Notes: a model not told the origin generated them from the sequence alone. 64,000 nucleotides of DNA from Maribacter forsetii DSM 18668 (GCF_000744105.1 NZ_JQLH01000001.1:2294001-2358000), one strand, 5' to 3'; shown: positions 43,528 through 53,219, counted from the stretch's first letter. Translations and numbers: made by a program.

Positions 43528-44358
43528 TTAAATGCTGTAAAGAGAACCATGTACTACTTTATAATTGTTGACATGAAATTCGTTTCTATCATTAAAAGCA
43601 ATGAATGGTAGTAGTCCGTCAGAGCCTAAAGCCTTTCTAGGCAATTTATCATTTTGGTTATCTGAAAAGCCTATGGTGGCTACTCTAATATCATTTGAAC
43701 TGACCTTTTTATTATCAAACTCAAAATTATAGGCATCTAACAAACTTTGATCTAGTTTAATATCGAAAGTAGAATCCGGATTATCTAAATCATAATACAG
43801 TTTAATCATTTGTTCAGATAAACCTTCTGGTAATTCATCTTCTTCCAAGTCTCTAAAGTTATTTAGGAGCGCACTTACCGCTTTTAAGAACAAAGGAGTA
43901 TTCTTATGTTCTCCTTCTTCAACTAAAGCACAAACTAACATGCCATAGCCTACATCTTCATTAACTTCCCACAATTGTGGCGCACATTGTATAACGGTAG
44001 ACAAAATAACCTCGCCCTGTTTTACTTTTTCTAACCACTTGTCTTTACCCATTAACGGTGCCGACATACTTTTTTTGAACAACTCAGCATTGATGTCAAT
44101 TTTTGAATACATGTATGGCTTCAGTAAATTAACGTCGGTAGGATTCGGAATTTTACTTTTTTCCATCTCAACGTTTTCATACCTAATACGGTCTAAAAGC
44201 TGATTTTTATTTTCTCCTTTTTCGAATTTTTCAAGCAATTCTTTTACATCAAAGCCTTTACTTTCCATATCCTTAAGTTGTTCGTACGTGTAATCTTCCG
44301 TATCGAAACCGGTGTCAACTTTTCGCATTAAATTGATGAACATGTCTTTTAATCCCAT
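43528..44358 (-). CDS. Unknown cytoplasmic protein next to the SUFU gene
   Basis: 276 residues, acidic, no signal or TM. The N-terminal 90 residues are charged helices (LLEKFEKGENKNQLLDRIR); the middle has LSTVIQCAPQLWEVNEDVGYG and helices; the end is beta-rich. No nuclease, deaminase or other toxin motif is visible. Position suggests a link with the SUFU protein. I do not recognise the family. Confidence 0.6.
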   Translation of the reverse strand: MGLKDMFINLMRKVDTGFDTEDYTYEQLKDMESKGFDVKELLEKFEKGENKNQLLDRIRYENVEMEKSKIPNPTDVNLLKPYMYSKIDINAELFKKSMSAPLMGKDKWLEKVKQGEVILSTVIQCAPQLWEVNEDVGYGMLVCALVEEGEHKNTPLFLKAVSALLNNFRDLEEDELPEGLSEQMIKLYYDLDNPDSTFDIKLDQSLLDAYNFEFDNKKVSSNDIRVATIGFSDNQNDKLPRKALGSDGLLPFIAFNDRNEFHVNNYKVVHGSLYSI

Positions 44359-44427
44359 TGGTAATCGTTTTTAGTTTAGGTTATATAAATTCTAGTTTAC
44401 AAAAATTTATTTTTAATTTATGACATC

Positions 44428-44715
44428 TTATACTATCCATAGTAAGTACAGTAACAGTATTCCGAATGAAGTATAAATACTGCCCATTAATATGCCATAC
44501 CATTTCTCACCCAATGAGTTATACCAGGCTCTTTGCTTACTGCTAGCGGGACTAACTACCCAAGAAAACCCTTTAACCTTATCTAACCGAAAAATATGGG
44601 CAAGACCGTAGAGCACAACCAAAACAGCTATAATAGTATAAATTACATCTTGATTAGAAAAGAAAGACGCTATAGATTGAAATAGATAAATCACCACTAA
44701 AATGAATAGCTTCAT
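44428..44715 (-). CDS. Small membrane protein, unknown function
   Basis: 95 residues: hydrophobic segments at about 2-20, 24-42 and 74-94, with a polar loop KGFSWVVSPASSKQRAWYN. No family recognised. 69 bp downstream of the 43528 gene's start, same strand. Confidence 0.6.
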   Translation of the reverse strand: MKLFILVVIYLFQSIASFFSNQDVIYTIIAVLVVLYGLAHIFRLDKVKGFSWVVSPASSKQRAWYNSLGEKWYGILMGSIYTSFGILLLYLLWIV

Positions 44716-44836
44716 ACTTCTGTTCTATTTGTTAAAACACAAAATTATTGGGGGTAGATTATATAAACGTCATTCACATAGAAATTGTATAATTTTCAAT
44801 AAAGTTTTTTTAATTACGTAATTTTGAATAGTGAAA

Positions 44837-46693
44837 ATGATGATAAGAATGGAGCTAAATAAAATACTAGAGTATATAAAGAATGTATTGGAGAATATGC
44901 CTTTTGATTGGTTGAACCTAACGACCCATCGATTGGATATTTATAAAGAAGAATTAGCGAAAGTTCAATTTTTAGACCAGTTTGAAATTTTAGCGAAGGA
45001 GCATAATGCAAACGCAACTGCACTAGAAAATTTACCTACGGCGTATGACTATATTCGATTAGGTCACCCGTTGTCTTGTGTTTTAGAATGGGCAATTGGA
45101 CATATGAATAATCTTGAAGCAGAACGGGTAATAAGTTTTCAGTCAGAGACCATGCCTATTTTATCCATTTTAAGAACAAATTTGTTTAAGCAGAGCAATA
45201 CGCTTATTGCCTACACGGGTGAATTCCCTAGTTCTTTTGATGCTGAAGTGTTACGGGCTGTTTATGGTTATACGTTTGATTTAAAGCAAGTTGATTCAGC
45301 TTCAACTTTAGAGGCTTTTGATGGTAGTGTCATTTTTGTATCTGAACAAGATGAGATTACCGCTGTGGACTTCAACCCGAATATAGATTTTTATATTAAT
45401 CTTCATGGTGATTTAGGAAGTGTGCTTTTGGTGAACGGGAAGCAGAATACAACCTACATTTCAGATATTCAGCATGTGCGAAGAAGGGAAACCGTTGCTA
45501 TGACTCCCGAAAATTGTTTTACAGCTCTACAATCTTTGGTGAATACATCTTCTTCTGATATTCAGAAATCAGATGCAGCAGAAAACAAGGCTGCCGTATT
45601 AGATGTCATACGAGAGGTGAGCGGTGCCAATACATTGCCATTGGTAGCTTCTAGCGGATTATCCATACAATACGCCATTATGATGGGCTTGGTACATCAT
45701 GCATTGGAAGACCACAAGGGGAAGGCAATCAAAATCGTTGTTCCTCCAAATTGCTATGGTGGTACCAATGATCAGGCTAGGCGAGTTGCCGCCTGTAGCG
45801 ATGCTATTGAAATAGTTGATTTACTTGTTGATGGTGATAATGATATGGTGCAAAGTATTGACATTGTGCTTGACAAAATTGCTAAAGAAGATGCCATACC
45901 CTTTATCATTGCCGAAATACCGACCAATCCCAGAGTTGAAGTTCCCGACCTTCAAAAACTAAGGGCGGTTTTAAGTGCAAAACGAAAAACGGATAGTGGG
46001 AGCGAGGCTATAGATCCCGTTTTCATTCTAGATCAGACGTTTTGCCCAAATGTTCATTTTTTAGGGAATGCCGATATACTTTCATCCGTCAGAACCATTT
46101 CTTTTGCAAGCGGATCTAAATTTCCAAGTGGCGGAAAATGTACGGCAGGTTATTGTATAGCGAATAAAAAGGCGGAGGCTTTAATCGAAAAAATAGAACT
46201 GCATTTAAGTCTTTGCGATAATGAAGCAACCGATTTGCAGTATGAAATTTTAGCAAAGCAAATGCCGTCTATGAACGAGAGAATTCATAAGGCTTATGAG
46301 AATACGCACGAATTTGTAAAGTTTATTTCAGAAACATTACCAGACGCTAAAATCAATTTTGTATCGGATGAATTGGCAGCCGAAGGATTTACACCATCGG
46401 TCTTTTCATTAGACCTACCTACAAAAGGAAATACCGCAGAAGAACGTGAAGCCTACAAACGGGAAATGAATCATAAATTGATCAACTTAATGATCACCAA
46501 GATACCAAATGAAAGTAAGTATTGTGTAAGCTACGGACAGTTACATGGTTGTTATTGGACCATACCGGCTACTTCTACACAAGGGACAACGAAAGAAGAT
46601 GACAAGGATTATATTGCCCGTGTATCCCTTTCTCCAGATTTAGATTTGGAGCAGCATAAAAAGGTGTTCAAGCAGTTTGTGGACAGTATGTAA
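44837..46693 (+). CDS. Long-form cystathionine gamma-synthase/lyase-family PLP enzyme
   Basis: 618 residues. The C-terminal part (about 240 on) is a Cys/Met-metabolism PLP enzyme: PLP lysine near 428 in FASGSKFPSGGK, PNCYGGTNDQARR, and IAEIPTNPRVEVPD before VFILDQTFCPN. The first 240 residues are an extra domain; typical bacterial enzymes have about 390 residues, whereas fungal Str2-type cystathionine gamma-synthases have this length. It converges with a cystathionine beta-synthase-like gene 16 bp away, so it probably works in trans-sulfuration. ATG 44837 used; GTG 44831, ATG 44840 or ATG 44849 are possible. Confidence 0.83.
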   Translation: MMIRMELNKILEYIKNVLENMPFDWLNLTTHRLDIYKEELAKVQFLDQFEILAKEHNANATALENLPTAYDYIRLGHPLSCVLEWAIGHMNNLEAERVISFQSETMPILSILRTNLFKQSNTLIAYTGEFPSSFDAEVLRAVYGYTFDLKQVDSASTLEAFDGSVIFVSEQDEITAVDFNPNIDFYINLHGDLGSVLLVNGKQNTTYISDIQHVRRRETVAMTPENCFTALQSLVNTSSSDIQKSDAAENKAAVLDVIREVSGANTLPLVASSGLSIQYAIMMGLVHHALEDHKGKAIKIVVPPNCYGGTNDQARRVAACSDAIEIVDLLVDGDNDMVQSIDIVLDKIAKEDAIPFIIAEIPTNPRVEVPDLQKLRAVLSAKRKTDSGSEAIDPVFILDQTFCPNVHFLGNADILSSVRTISFASGSKFPSGGKCTAGYCIANKKAEALIEKIELHLSLCDNEATDLQYEILAKQMPSMNERIHKAYENTHEFVKFISETLPDAKINFVSDELAAEGFTPSVFSLDLPTKGNTAEEREAYKREMNHKLINLMITKIPNESKYCVSYGQLHGCYWTIPATSTQGTTKEDDKDYIARVSLSPDLDLEQHKKVFKQFVDSM

Positions 46694-46701
46694 CTGCTAA
46701 T

Positions 46702-46730
46702 GAAAAAGGTTATTCTATATAGCCTTTTTC
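46702..46730. terminator. Weak bidirectional terminator
   Basis: GAAAAAGG (46702-46709) and CCTTTTTC (46723-46730) with a 13-nt loop, across the meeting ends of the two trans-sulfuration genes. Confidence 0.45.
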
Positions 46731-47690
46731 ACGCATCCAATCATCATTGAACATTTTACCAATATAGCGACTACCGTGATCGTGAAACAATACCACAACG
46801 ACATCATCTTTGGTAAAGTGTTCTTTTAACTGCAACACGCCTTTAATGGCAGAGCCGGCGGAGTTACCTAAAAACATGCCTTCTTCTTTTGCCAACCGTT
46901 GCGTGTATACCGCGCCGTCTTTATCGGTTACTTTGGTGAACCCGTCAATAATGTCAAAATCCACATTTTTTGGCAGAATGTCTTCACCAATACCTTCAGT
47001 TACATAAGGGTAGATTTCCTTTTCGTCAAAAATTCCCGTTTCGTGGTATTTCTTGAAAACACTACCATAGGTATCTACACCCCAAACTTTCACATTAGGA
47101 TTCTGTTCTTTTAAATATTTTCCTACTCCAGATATGGTTCCGCCGGTTCCTACACCAACTACAAAATGAGTGATCTTACCATCGGTCTGCTTCCAAATTT
47201 CTGGTCCGGTGCTCTCGTAATGTGCTTGGGCATTACTTGGGTTGTCATACTGATTTACATACCAGCTATTCGGAATTTCCTTTGCCAATCGTTTAGAAAC
47301 CGAATAGTAAGATCTTGGGTCTTCTGGTTCTACAGCTGTGGGGCAAACCACAACTTCTGCACCTACCGCCCTTAAAATATCGCACTTTTCTTTAGACTGT
47401 TTATCCGCCAGTACAAAAATACATTTGTAGCCTTTTACAATGGCAGCCAATGCCAGTCCCATTCCCGTATTTCCAGAAGTTCCTTCAATGATCGTTCCGC
47501 CTGGTTGTAACCTGCCATCAGCTTCTGCATCTTCGATCATCTTTAATGCCATACGATCCTTAACCGAGTTGCCAGGGTTAAAAGTCTCGTACTTAGCCAA
47601 TACCAAACAAGGTAACTCTGCCGTAAGTGAATTAATTTTTACAAGGGGAGTGTTACCAATTGTACCAAGTATATTTTCTGCGTATTCCAT
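46710..47690 (-). CDS. Cystathionine beta-synthase-like PLP enzyme
   Basis: 326 residues, fold-type II. PLP lysine in NPGNSVKDRM, EGTSGNTGMGLA, phosphate loop GVGTGGTISG. The tail HGSRYIGKMFNDDWMREKG is the CBS-core ending rather than that of CysK, and the enzyme lacks CBS-pair and haem-binding regions. Likely condenses serine (or O-acetylserine) with homocysteine or sulfide. With the converging long PLP enzyme this gives both steps joining homocysteine and cysteine. Confidence 0.87.
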   Translation of the reverse strand: MEYAENILGTIGNTPLVKINSLTAELPCLVLAKYETFNPGNSVKDRMALKMIEDAEADGRLQPGGTIIEGTSGNTGMGLALAAIVKGYKCIFVLADKQSKEKCDILRAVGAEVVVCPTAVEPEDPRSYYSVSKRLAKEIPNSWYVNQYDNPSNAQAHYESTGPEIWKQTDGKITHFVVGVGTGGTISGVGKYLKEQNPNVKVWGVDTYGSVFKKYHETGIFDEKEIYPYVTEGIGEDILPKNVDFDIIDGFTKVTDKDGAVYTQRLAKEEGMFLGNSAGSAIKGVLQLKEHFTKDDVVVVLFHDHGSRYIGKMFNDDWMREKGYIE

Positions 47691-47800
47691 AGCTGCTTTT
47701 AAAGTCGATCAAAGTTATAAAACTAGATCGACCAAAACAATTTTGTTGCAGATACATCAAAAAATAAGTATAGCTTTTCGTTTACCTATTATAGCAATTA

Positions 47801-48190
47801 CTAGCGCACAACAGTTACTTCTAATTCTACTTTTAAGGTTTCAAATAGACTTTTAACTTCTAAAACGGTACTAGCCTGTTTTATCCCGTGCTTATTTACC
47901 CAGGCTTGAAAAATATCAAAAGAGGCAAAAAAATCATCTGATGAAGTGGTGTAGATATTTAATCGTACAATATTGTTGCATTGATACCCCGCCTCGTCAA
48001 TGACTTTTTCTAAATTCAATATGGTGTCTATAAGTTGGCTTCTCATATCGCCATTACTTGATTTCCCGTCTACATCAATTGCCGTTTGCCCAGAAATATA
48101 TAAAGTTCCTTCTGGTTTTATTACTTCTATTGCCTGAACATAACTTCTTTCATTCTGCCAATCCCAAGGGTTGATAATTCTTTTTTCCAT
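47801..48190 (-). CDS. RidA/YjgF-family protein
   Basis: 129 residues, RidA fold: GTLYISGQTAID, NLEKVIDEAGY, IVRLNIYTTS, and ASTVLEVKSLF. The canonical RidA deaminase Arg in the R(P/A).R.. motif near the end is not evident (QASTVLEV), so it belongs to one of the Rid subfamilies without proven enamine deaminase activity. Single gene. Confidence 0.85.
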   Translation of the reverse strand: MEKRIINPWDWQNERSYVQAIEVIKPEGTLYISGQTAIDVDGKSSNGDMRSQLIDTILNLEKVIDEAGYQCNNIVRLNIYTTSSDDFFASFDIFQAWVNKHGIKQASTVLEVKSLFETLKVELEVTVVR

Positions 48191-48334
48191 TTGTTTCTTT
48201 TTTTTGCTAAAAATGATGACACGATAGTTTATTAATATGCCATGATGAATAGCTTTATTTTAAGCGACAAATATTTGAATAATGAAGTGGTTCTAGTGTG
48301 ACAAACATCACAATTTTAAACGATGAAAACTCTT

Positions 48335-48901
48335 TTAAGAAGAAAGTCTACTAAGCGTCTCACGAGAAACACCTAAATAAGAAGCCAGAAGCGTTTTAGA
48401 CACCCGTTGAAACAGAGTTGGATACTGTTTCAGTAATTGCTCATATCTCTCATTTGCACTTGAAGTTAGAAAAGATAAGATTCTATTTTGTGAAGCTATA
48501 TGTCCTAAATTGGATTTTTGAAGGAAGAAACGCTCCATTTTAGGTAATTCGGTCGATAGTTTTTGATAATCGCTAAGACTAATAGCGAATACCACAGTGT
48601 TCTCTATACATTGTAATGACATTTTAGCTTTTGACTGCGTAAAATAAGCTGAAAAATCACTTTCCCACCAATCTTCCATTGCAAATGATACAATATGTTG
48701 TTTTCCGTCTTGGTCCATATAAATTAATTTTAAAAGACCGGTAACTACATAATAGCAGTAATTTACATCTTCTCCTTGTTGAATAAGAAAGTCATTTTTG
48801 TGATATTTCTCAAATTTAAAATGGGATAAAACAAAAGCAAATTCATCATCTGTAAGAGGAATTAATTTATCTATATGTTCTTTTAATTTCTCTTTCATCA
48901 A
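48335..48901 (-). CDS. Crp/Fnr-family cyclic-nucleotide-binding regulator (first)
   Basis: 188 residues: cNMP-binding domain with NDFLIQQGEDVNYCYYVVTG and C-terminal helix-turn-helix LLASYLGVSRETLSRL. The nucleotide-contact Arg of true CRP is not seen, as usual in this Bacteroidota family. Divergent or local target unknown. A second homologue is at 50057-50629. Confidence 0.88.
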   Translation of the reverse strand: MMKEKLKEHIDKLIPLTDDEFAFVLSHFKFEKYHKNDFLIQQGEDVNYCYYVVTGLLKLIYMDQDGKQHIVSFAMEDWWESDFSAYFTQSKAKMSLQCIENTVVFAISLSDYQKLSTELPKMERFFLQKSNLGHIASQNRILSFLTSSANERYEQLLKQYPTLFQRVSKTLLASYLGVSRETLSRLSS

Positions 48902-49346
48902 TGATTATCTATATTATTGATATTTCAATGAATTTAATTTTAAAGTTTTTACAGGATTATTTAATAGCGTTTTGATAAACCAATACTAATTTCTTCATCA
49001 TTCATTTTAATTCGGTTCCATCATTTTTAAACATTTCGATAATATATAGCTAGGCTGTTTCAATTGTTGATTTTTTAGTTGGCAATTTTTGTTTCAAAAT
49101 CGCTTTTTTCTTTCAGAAAAAATACTAACTTTTTTTCTACTTTAATATTCTCAGCATCCTTTCTTGAAACATCAAAAGTCAATTCAGAATCTATTAATAG
49201 ATTTTACTTGCTGTTGTAATTCTTAAGCTTTTCCTGATTGTTCGCTTAACATGAGCAATAAGATGATAATGTATGTTTTTCTTAATATTAGATTTAAATT
49301 TTTGGTAATTGAATTATTAATTTATGAGGATATGGTTTAATTACAT
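48902..49346. other. 445-bp gene-free stretch
   Basis: AT-rich. On the minus strand a short frame ending EEISIGLSKRY then stop (near 48970-49010) has the look of an outer-membrane barrel C-terminus and could be a degraded gene end, but nothing longer supports it. Confidence 0.35.
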
Positions 49347-49931
49347 CTATTCCCATTTAATATTCAAATTCTTGAATGTCGCACTTAATTTGTCTTTGTT
49401 ATAACCGCTTCGAGTATAAAAGTCAATGATTAATGAAGCTAACATTGGGGTGCCTTCAACTATTTGCTCAAGTTCAATTGTAAATTTTGTAGGTACATCC
49501 TTTAAAACTTTATCAACCCTAGATAAACCTCCTATTTTTAATTTGTAGGACATAATACCATTCCCTTGAGGATCTGTGGCATATGCTTTTTGTCCTTGTA
49601 CAGGTCTTACAGCACCTTTGTTTATTAGTATTCCATTAATATTCACCACTCCTGAATTTGAGTTACCAACAACTGAATTAATTTTAAGGATAACATCATT
49701 ATCCTTGGTGGATATTTTAGAACTAATAAGGTTTAATGTTTCTTTATAATATTCTATATCTTTTTCTAATTTATCCATTTTTTCATTTTGGGAAACAATG
49801 ATATTATCTTTGGTTGTTAACTCCTTTTTTAAATTGTCAACTTCTGACTTACAATCTGTATTATTTGATTGTGAATATCCGTTTACTAGAAATAATAAAA
49901 CGAATCCAATGATTAATTGAGTGTTTTTCAT
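49347..49931 (-). CDS. Exported coiled-coil protein, unknown function
   Basis: 194 residues. Signal peptide 1-20 (cleavage before QSNNT), a coiled coil at about 28-75 (VDNLKKELTTKDNIIVSQNE), then a beta-rich domain with GVVNINGILINKGAVRP and IVEGTPMLASLIIDFYT. No family recognised. It may be periplasmic and oligomeric. Confidence 0.7.
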   Translation of the reverse strand: MKNTQLIIGFVLLFLVNGYSQSNNTDCKSEVDNLKKELTTKDNIIVSQNEKMDKLEKDIEYYKETLNLISSKISTKDNDVILKINSVVGNSNSGVVNINGILINKGAVRPVQGQKAYATDPQGNGIMSYKLKIGGLSRVDKVLKDVPTKFTIELEQIVEGTPMLASLIIDFYTRSGYNKDKLSATFKNLNIKWE

Positions 49932-50056
49932 AATGATTAGTTATTTGAACGGAAGATCGAAATTATATTTATAAACCGAGGATAAATCTTATGAAATTTG
50001 TAAGAACTTATTAACGAAACATTCAATAATCCGGCAATTAAAATAGGCGTTGTGAG

Positions 50057-50629
50057 TTAGAACTCCTTTTTAATATTGCTCAAAAATTCATGCGTAATAC
50101 CCAAGTAGCTAGAGGTTTGCCTGTCTGTGAGTTTTGAAGCGATTTCTGGATATTTGGAGGTGAAGTGCTGGTACCTTTCTTTAGCTGTCAAACTTTGGAT
50201 ACGTACCAATCGTCTTTGCCAGGCAACTACAGATTTTTGGAACATAATGCGAAATAGTTTCTCCGCTGATGGTATTGCTTCGTATAATTTTTCTTTATCA
50301 GTTTGAGAAATGATCAACAACTCACTGTCCTCAAGTGCTTGAATATTAAGTTCAGATGGTTTGTTGTTCATGAAACTATCAATATCAATTACCCACCAAT
50401 CTTTTGTAGCAAAAAATAGGGTATTCTCATTTCCCTTTTTATCCAATGTGAATGTTCTAAAACATCCATCTAGTACAAAGCCTTCAAACTTGCAAATTTC
50501 CCCTTGTTGCAATAAATACGCTTTTTTAGCTATGGACCGGGGTTGAAAGTAACGACACAATTCTTCTTCTTCGGCTTTCGAAAGTCGAACAATTTTATTG
50601 ATATGTGCTATTAGTAAATCGTACTTCAT
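50057..50629 (-). CDS. Crp/Fnr-family cyclic-nucleotide-binding regulator (second)
   Basis: 190 residues, same layout as 48335-48901: KAYLLQQGEICKFEGFVLDG in the cNMP domain, and HTH in TSSYLGITHEFLSNI. The recognition helix differs (THEFLS instead of SRETLS), so DNA targets differ. Single gene. Confidence 0.88.
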   Translation of the reverse strand: MKYDLLIAHINKIVRLSKAEEEELCRYFQPRSIAKKAYLLQQGEICKFEGFVLDGCFRTFTLDKKGNENTLFFATKDWWVIDIDSFMNNKPSELNIQALEDSELLIISQTDKEKLYEAIPSAEKLFRIMFQKSVVAWQRRLVRIQSLTAKERYQHFTSKYPEIASKLTDRQTSSYLGITHEFLSNIKKEF

Positions 50630-50753
50630 TTTACGTACTTCTCGTAATGTACCGTATTGGTTTAAGATACTATTATAATCCGAAATAGTTATTTAAGTCC
50701 GTTATCATGACCTAAGTTTTTATATTGACAAATAAATACTAGTTATAGAAACT

Positions 50754-51578
50754 TTAGTACTTAACCGTACAGTTAAAACCAACGCCAATGGTACCTACTT
50801 TTTCCCATTCTGCCTGGCTAGTAGTTCTAACAATCATAGCGTGACCGAATAGTGAACCTGAAAAACCAATATCATCATCTTCATTTGGCGTTTCAATTAA
50901 TTCTATAGTGCAGTAAATATCATCTTCAACATAAATTCTATATTTTTCTAGGTTCAAAGAGAAATCACCCTTCTCTACATCAATAGGGAAAATGATATTT
51001 TCATTTACTATTTTTTTATCTGGTAGTCCATTCTTAATGCTATAAATATTTAAACGATACTTTAAAGAAGTATTGGTGTTTGTTACTATATGAGTATTGA
51101 AGCTTTTAAGAAATGTTGGGTTGTGCTTAATATTGATCTTTGTACCAAGCTCATTACCTAATTCATTTACACTAAAGCTAAGTTTAAGAGATTTTGATCT
51201 AGCTTTATTCCCTAATACCTTTTCTTTTAACTCTCTGGCGGTAATGGTTACTTCGTTTAATTCAGTTACATCGGCAGTTAGTGGAAGTACAGCATTGACC
51301 TTCATTTTCTTGATAAAGTCAGATGCTACCAACGAAATTGTTTTATAACCTATTGATGATACTCTAATAGTATCTTTCATGAAATCGTCTTTTACCTCAA
51401 ATTCAAACTTACCTGATTCATTTGAAACGGTACCCAAAGTCTGCTTTAGTATACCAATATTTACATACGGTATTGTTTCGTTGGTTTCACTGTCCACAAC
51501 AGTACCTGAGACTACATTTTGTGAAAAAATTGAATATGTAAAAAGTAATATTGTAATCGTAAAAATAGATTTCTTCAT
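50754..51578 (-). CDS. Carboxypeptidase-regulatory-like domain exported protein
   Basis: 274 residues from ATG 51578 (an upstream in-frame ATG at 51599 would spoil the signal peptide). Signal peptide 1-19, then the CarboxypepD_reg-like domain VSGTVVDSETNETIPYVNI ... FEFEV ... SSIGYKT, as found at the N-termini of TonB-dependent receptors; here it is followed by a 150-residue beta-rich domain instead of a barrel. Envelope protein of unknown function, typical of Bacteroidota. Confidence 0.8.
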   Translation of the reverse strand: MKKSIFTITILLFTYSIFSQNVVSGTVVDSETNETIPYVNIGILKQTLGTVSNESGKFEFEVKDDFMKDTIRVSSIGYKTISLVASDFIKKMKVNAVLPLTADVTELNEVTITARELKEKVLGNKARSKSLKLSFSVNELGNELGTKINIKHNPTFLKSFNTHIVTNTNTSLKYRLNIYSIKNGLPDKKIVNENIIFPIDVEKGDFSLNLEKYRIYVEDDIYCTIELIETPNEDDDIGFSGSLFGHAMIVRTTSQAEWEKVGTIGVGFNCTVKY

Positions 51579-51690
51579 TATGATTCTTGTAAAATTCAAT
51601 GGAAGTTATAAGTAATTTTATACTCCGCCTTGTTCTATTTTATGTTAGTTAGTATGCTACTAAATATCAGTTACTTGTTATTAGTGCTTG

Positions 51691-51707
51691 ATAACGAAAT
51701 TCGTTAT
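51691..51707. promoter_or_regulatory. Palindrome ATAACGAA-A-TTCGTTAT, site 3
   Basis: Perfect 8-bp arms, 113 bp upstream of the 50754-51578 gene and 59 bp past the end of thiD. Same core as sites at 39141 and 40492. Confidence 0.5.
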
Positions 51708-51765
51708 TTACATACATATGACCAAGTCTTTTCTTACATCATTTTTAATGATGATACTAGTTTAA

Positions 51766-52578
51766 TTAAAACCCAAAATGATTGATAGGTCCGTTACCAT
51801 TACCAAGAGTTTTATGCTGACCGGCAATGATGGCTTGGTTCACATAATTACAGCCATTTCTAATGGCAATTTCTATTGGCTCACCCAAACTTAAGAATGC
51901 AGCAATACTTGACGATAGGCTACAACCTGTACCGTGAATATTTTTTGTATTTACCTTTGGATTGGTTATTAAATTGACTTCTTTGGTTTCGTGATTGTAG
52001 CAAACATCTGTCATTACAATAGTTCCATTATCAATATGTCCGCCTTTTAGAAGGACTGAAGTTTGGTAACGCTCCCCAATTTTCTTTGCCATGGTTTCCA
52101 TGTTATCACTAACTATTTTTTCGTCAATCAATAATTCTGCTTCAGGAATATTAGGAGTAATTAAATTGACGTTTGGCAGAAAATCCTTTAAACAGGCAAT
52201 GGCATCGTCAGCAATTAACTTGTGACCCGAGGTACTAACCATTACAGGATCCAAGACGATATTCTTTGCCTTGTATTCACTTAATTTTCCCTGTACTGCC
52301 TTTATTACTTCGCATGAATGAAGCATACCTATTTTTATGGCTCCAAAATCAATATCACTTAAAACAGCATCCAGTTGTTTTTCCAAATGAGCAATGGGTA
52401 TAGCGTGTATATCTGTTACACCTTGCGTATTCTGAGCCGTGGTGGCCGTTATTACCGTAGCGGCATAAGCTCCGCAGGCACTAATACTTTTAATATCTGC
52501 TTGTATACCGGCACAACCGCCGGAATCACTTCCGGCAATGCTCAATACACTTTTGTATGGTGTCTTTATATTTTCCAT
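51766..52578 (-). CDS. thiD: Hydroxymethylpyrimidine/phosphomethylpyrimidine kinase
   Basis: 270 residues, ribokinase fold: SIAGSDSGGCAGIQADIKS at the start, VLDPVMVSTSGHKL, LLKGGH, and GTGCSLSSSIAAFL with the catalytic Asp region (NIHGTGC, here His-Gly in place of the usual Asp-Thr before GTGC pattern HGTG, normal for ThiD). Phosphorylates HMP and HMP-P for thiamin. Last gene of the operon, overlapping tenA by 13 bp. Confidence 0.93.
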   Translation of the reverse strand: MENIKTPYKSVLSIAGSDSGGCAGIQADIKSISACGAYAATVITATTAQNTQGVTDIHAIPIAHLEKQLDAVLSDIDFGAIKIGMLHSCEVIKAVQGKLSEYKAKNIVLDPVMVSTSGHKLIADDAIACLKDFLPNVNLITPNIPEAELLIDEKIVSDNMETMAKKIGERYQTSVLLKGGHIDNGTIVMTDVCYNHETKEVNLITNPKVNTKNIHGTGCSLSSSIAAFLSLGEPIEIAIRNGCNYVNQAIIAGQHKTLGNGNGPINHFGF

Positions 52579-53219
52579 GCTTCTTTGGTATAGGCGCTAT
52601 CCCAAAACATCCATTCTAATTTAGATGCTTTTACAAAGGAAGCTTTCATATTTTGTAATACTTCTTCCGAAGCGTTTGCGGCGTATTTATTCGTAATTGC
52701 CACGGCATTGTTTACCGAAGTGGCGAACTCTTCTCCACCATACGTATCTATCCAATCTTGATAGGGGTTATCGGCTTTGTTCGTCTGATTCGCTTGTATG
52801 TAATCTCCAATTTCTTTATAAATGGTAAAACAAGGCAGAACAGCTGCCAATGCTTCTTCTAATGAATGATTTGCCACTATGCGACTTAGATAACTTGTAT
52901 ATAGTTCGCAAGTAGGAGAGGGCTCGTGAGCCAACTGATTATCTTTTAGAAAAATTTGATGCAAGGCATTTTCTACATTGATAATTCCTGTGGCCGAATC
53001 TAGAAAAAACTGGGTATCATCGACATGCTCACATTTTACGCCAACAGTTGCTAATACCTTTTTATATTCCGCCAAATACATGGCATCTTGATTAATATAA
53101 AATTGAAAAATGTCTGTTGGTAGCGTTCCGTTCATCAGTTCTTTAATGAAGGATTGCTCTTTTATGGCTTCCAGAATATAATCTGTATTTTTTTTTGCTA
53201 GTTTGTACCAGTCTTGCAT
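52566..53219 (-). CDS. tenA: TenA, thiaminase II-type salvage enzyme
   Basis: 217 residues, helical. Nucleophile Cys in AAVLPCFTIYKEIG and the C-terminal FWDSAY motif. Hydrolyses aminopyrimidine breakdown products of thiamin so that HMP can be reused. Overlaps thiE by 22 bp and thiD by 13 bp. Confidence 0.92.
   Translation of the reverse strand: MQDWYKLAKKNTDYILEAIKEQSFIKELMNGTLPTDIFQFYINQDAMYLAEYKKVLATVGVKCEHVDDTQFFLDSATGIINVENALHQIFLKDNQLAHEPSPTCELYTSYLSRIVANHSLEEALAAVLPCFTIYKEIGDYIQANQTNKADNPYQDWIDTYGGEEFATSVNNAVAITNKYAANASEEVLQNMKASFVKASKLEWMFWDSAYTKEAWKI

Noticed and set aside
42797..44358. Typical polymorphic toxin-immunity locus
   Set aside because: No secretion signal, Rhs repeats or recognisable toxin domain in the neighbour; only the SUFU half is supported.
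48970..49010. Barrel-protein remnant ending SIGLSKRY
   Set aside because: Only about 15 codons are readable and no second fragment supports it.
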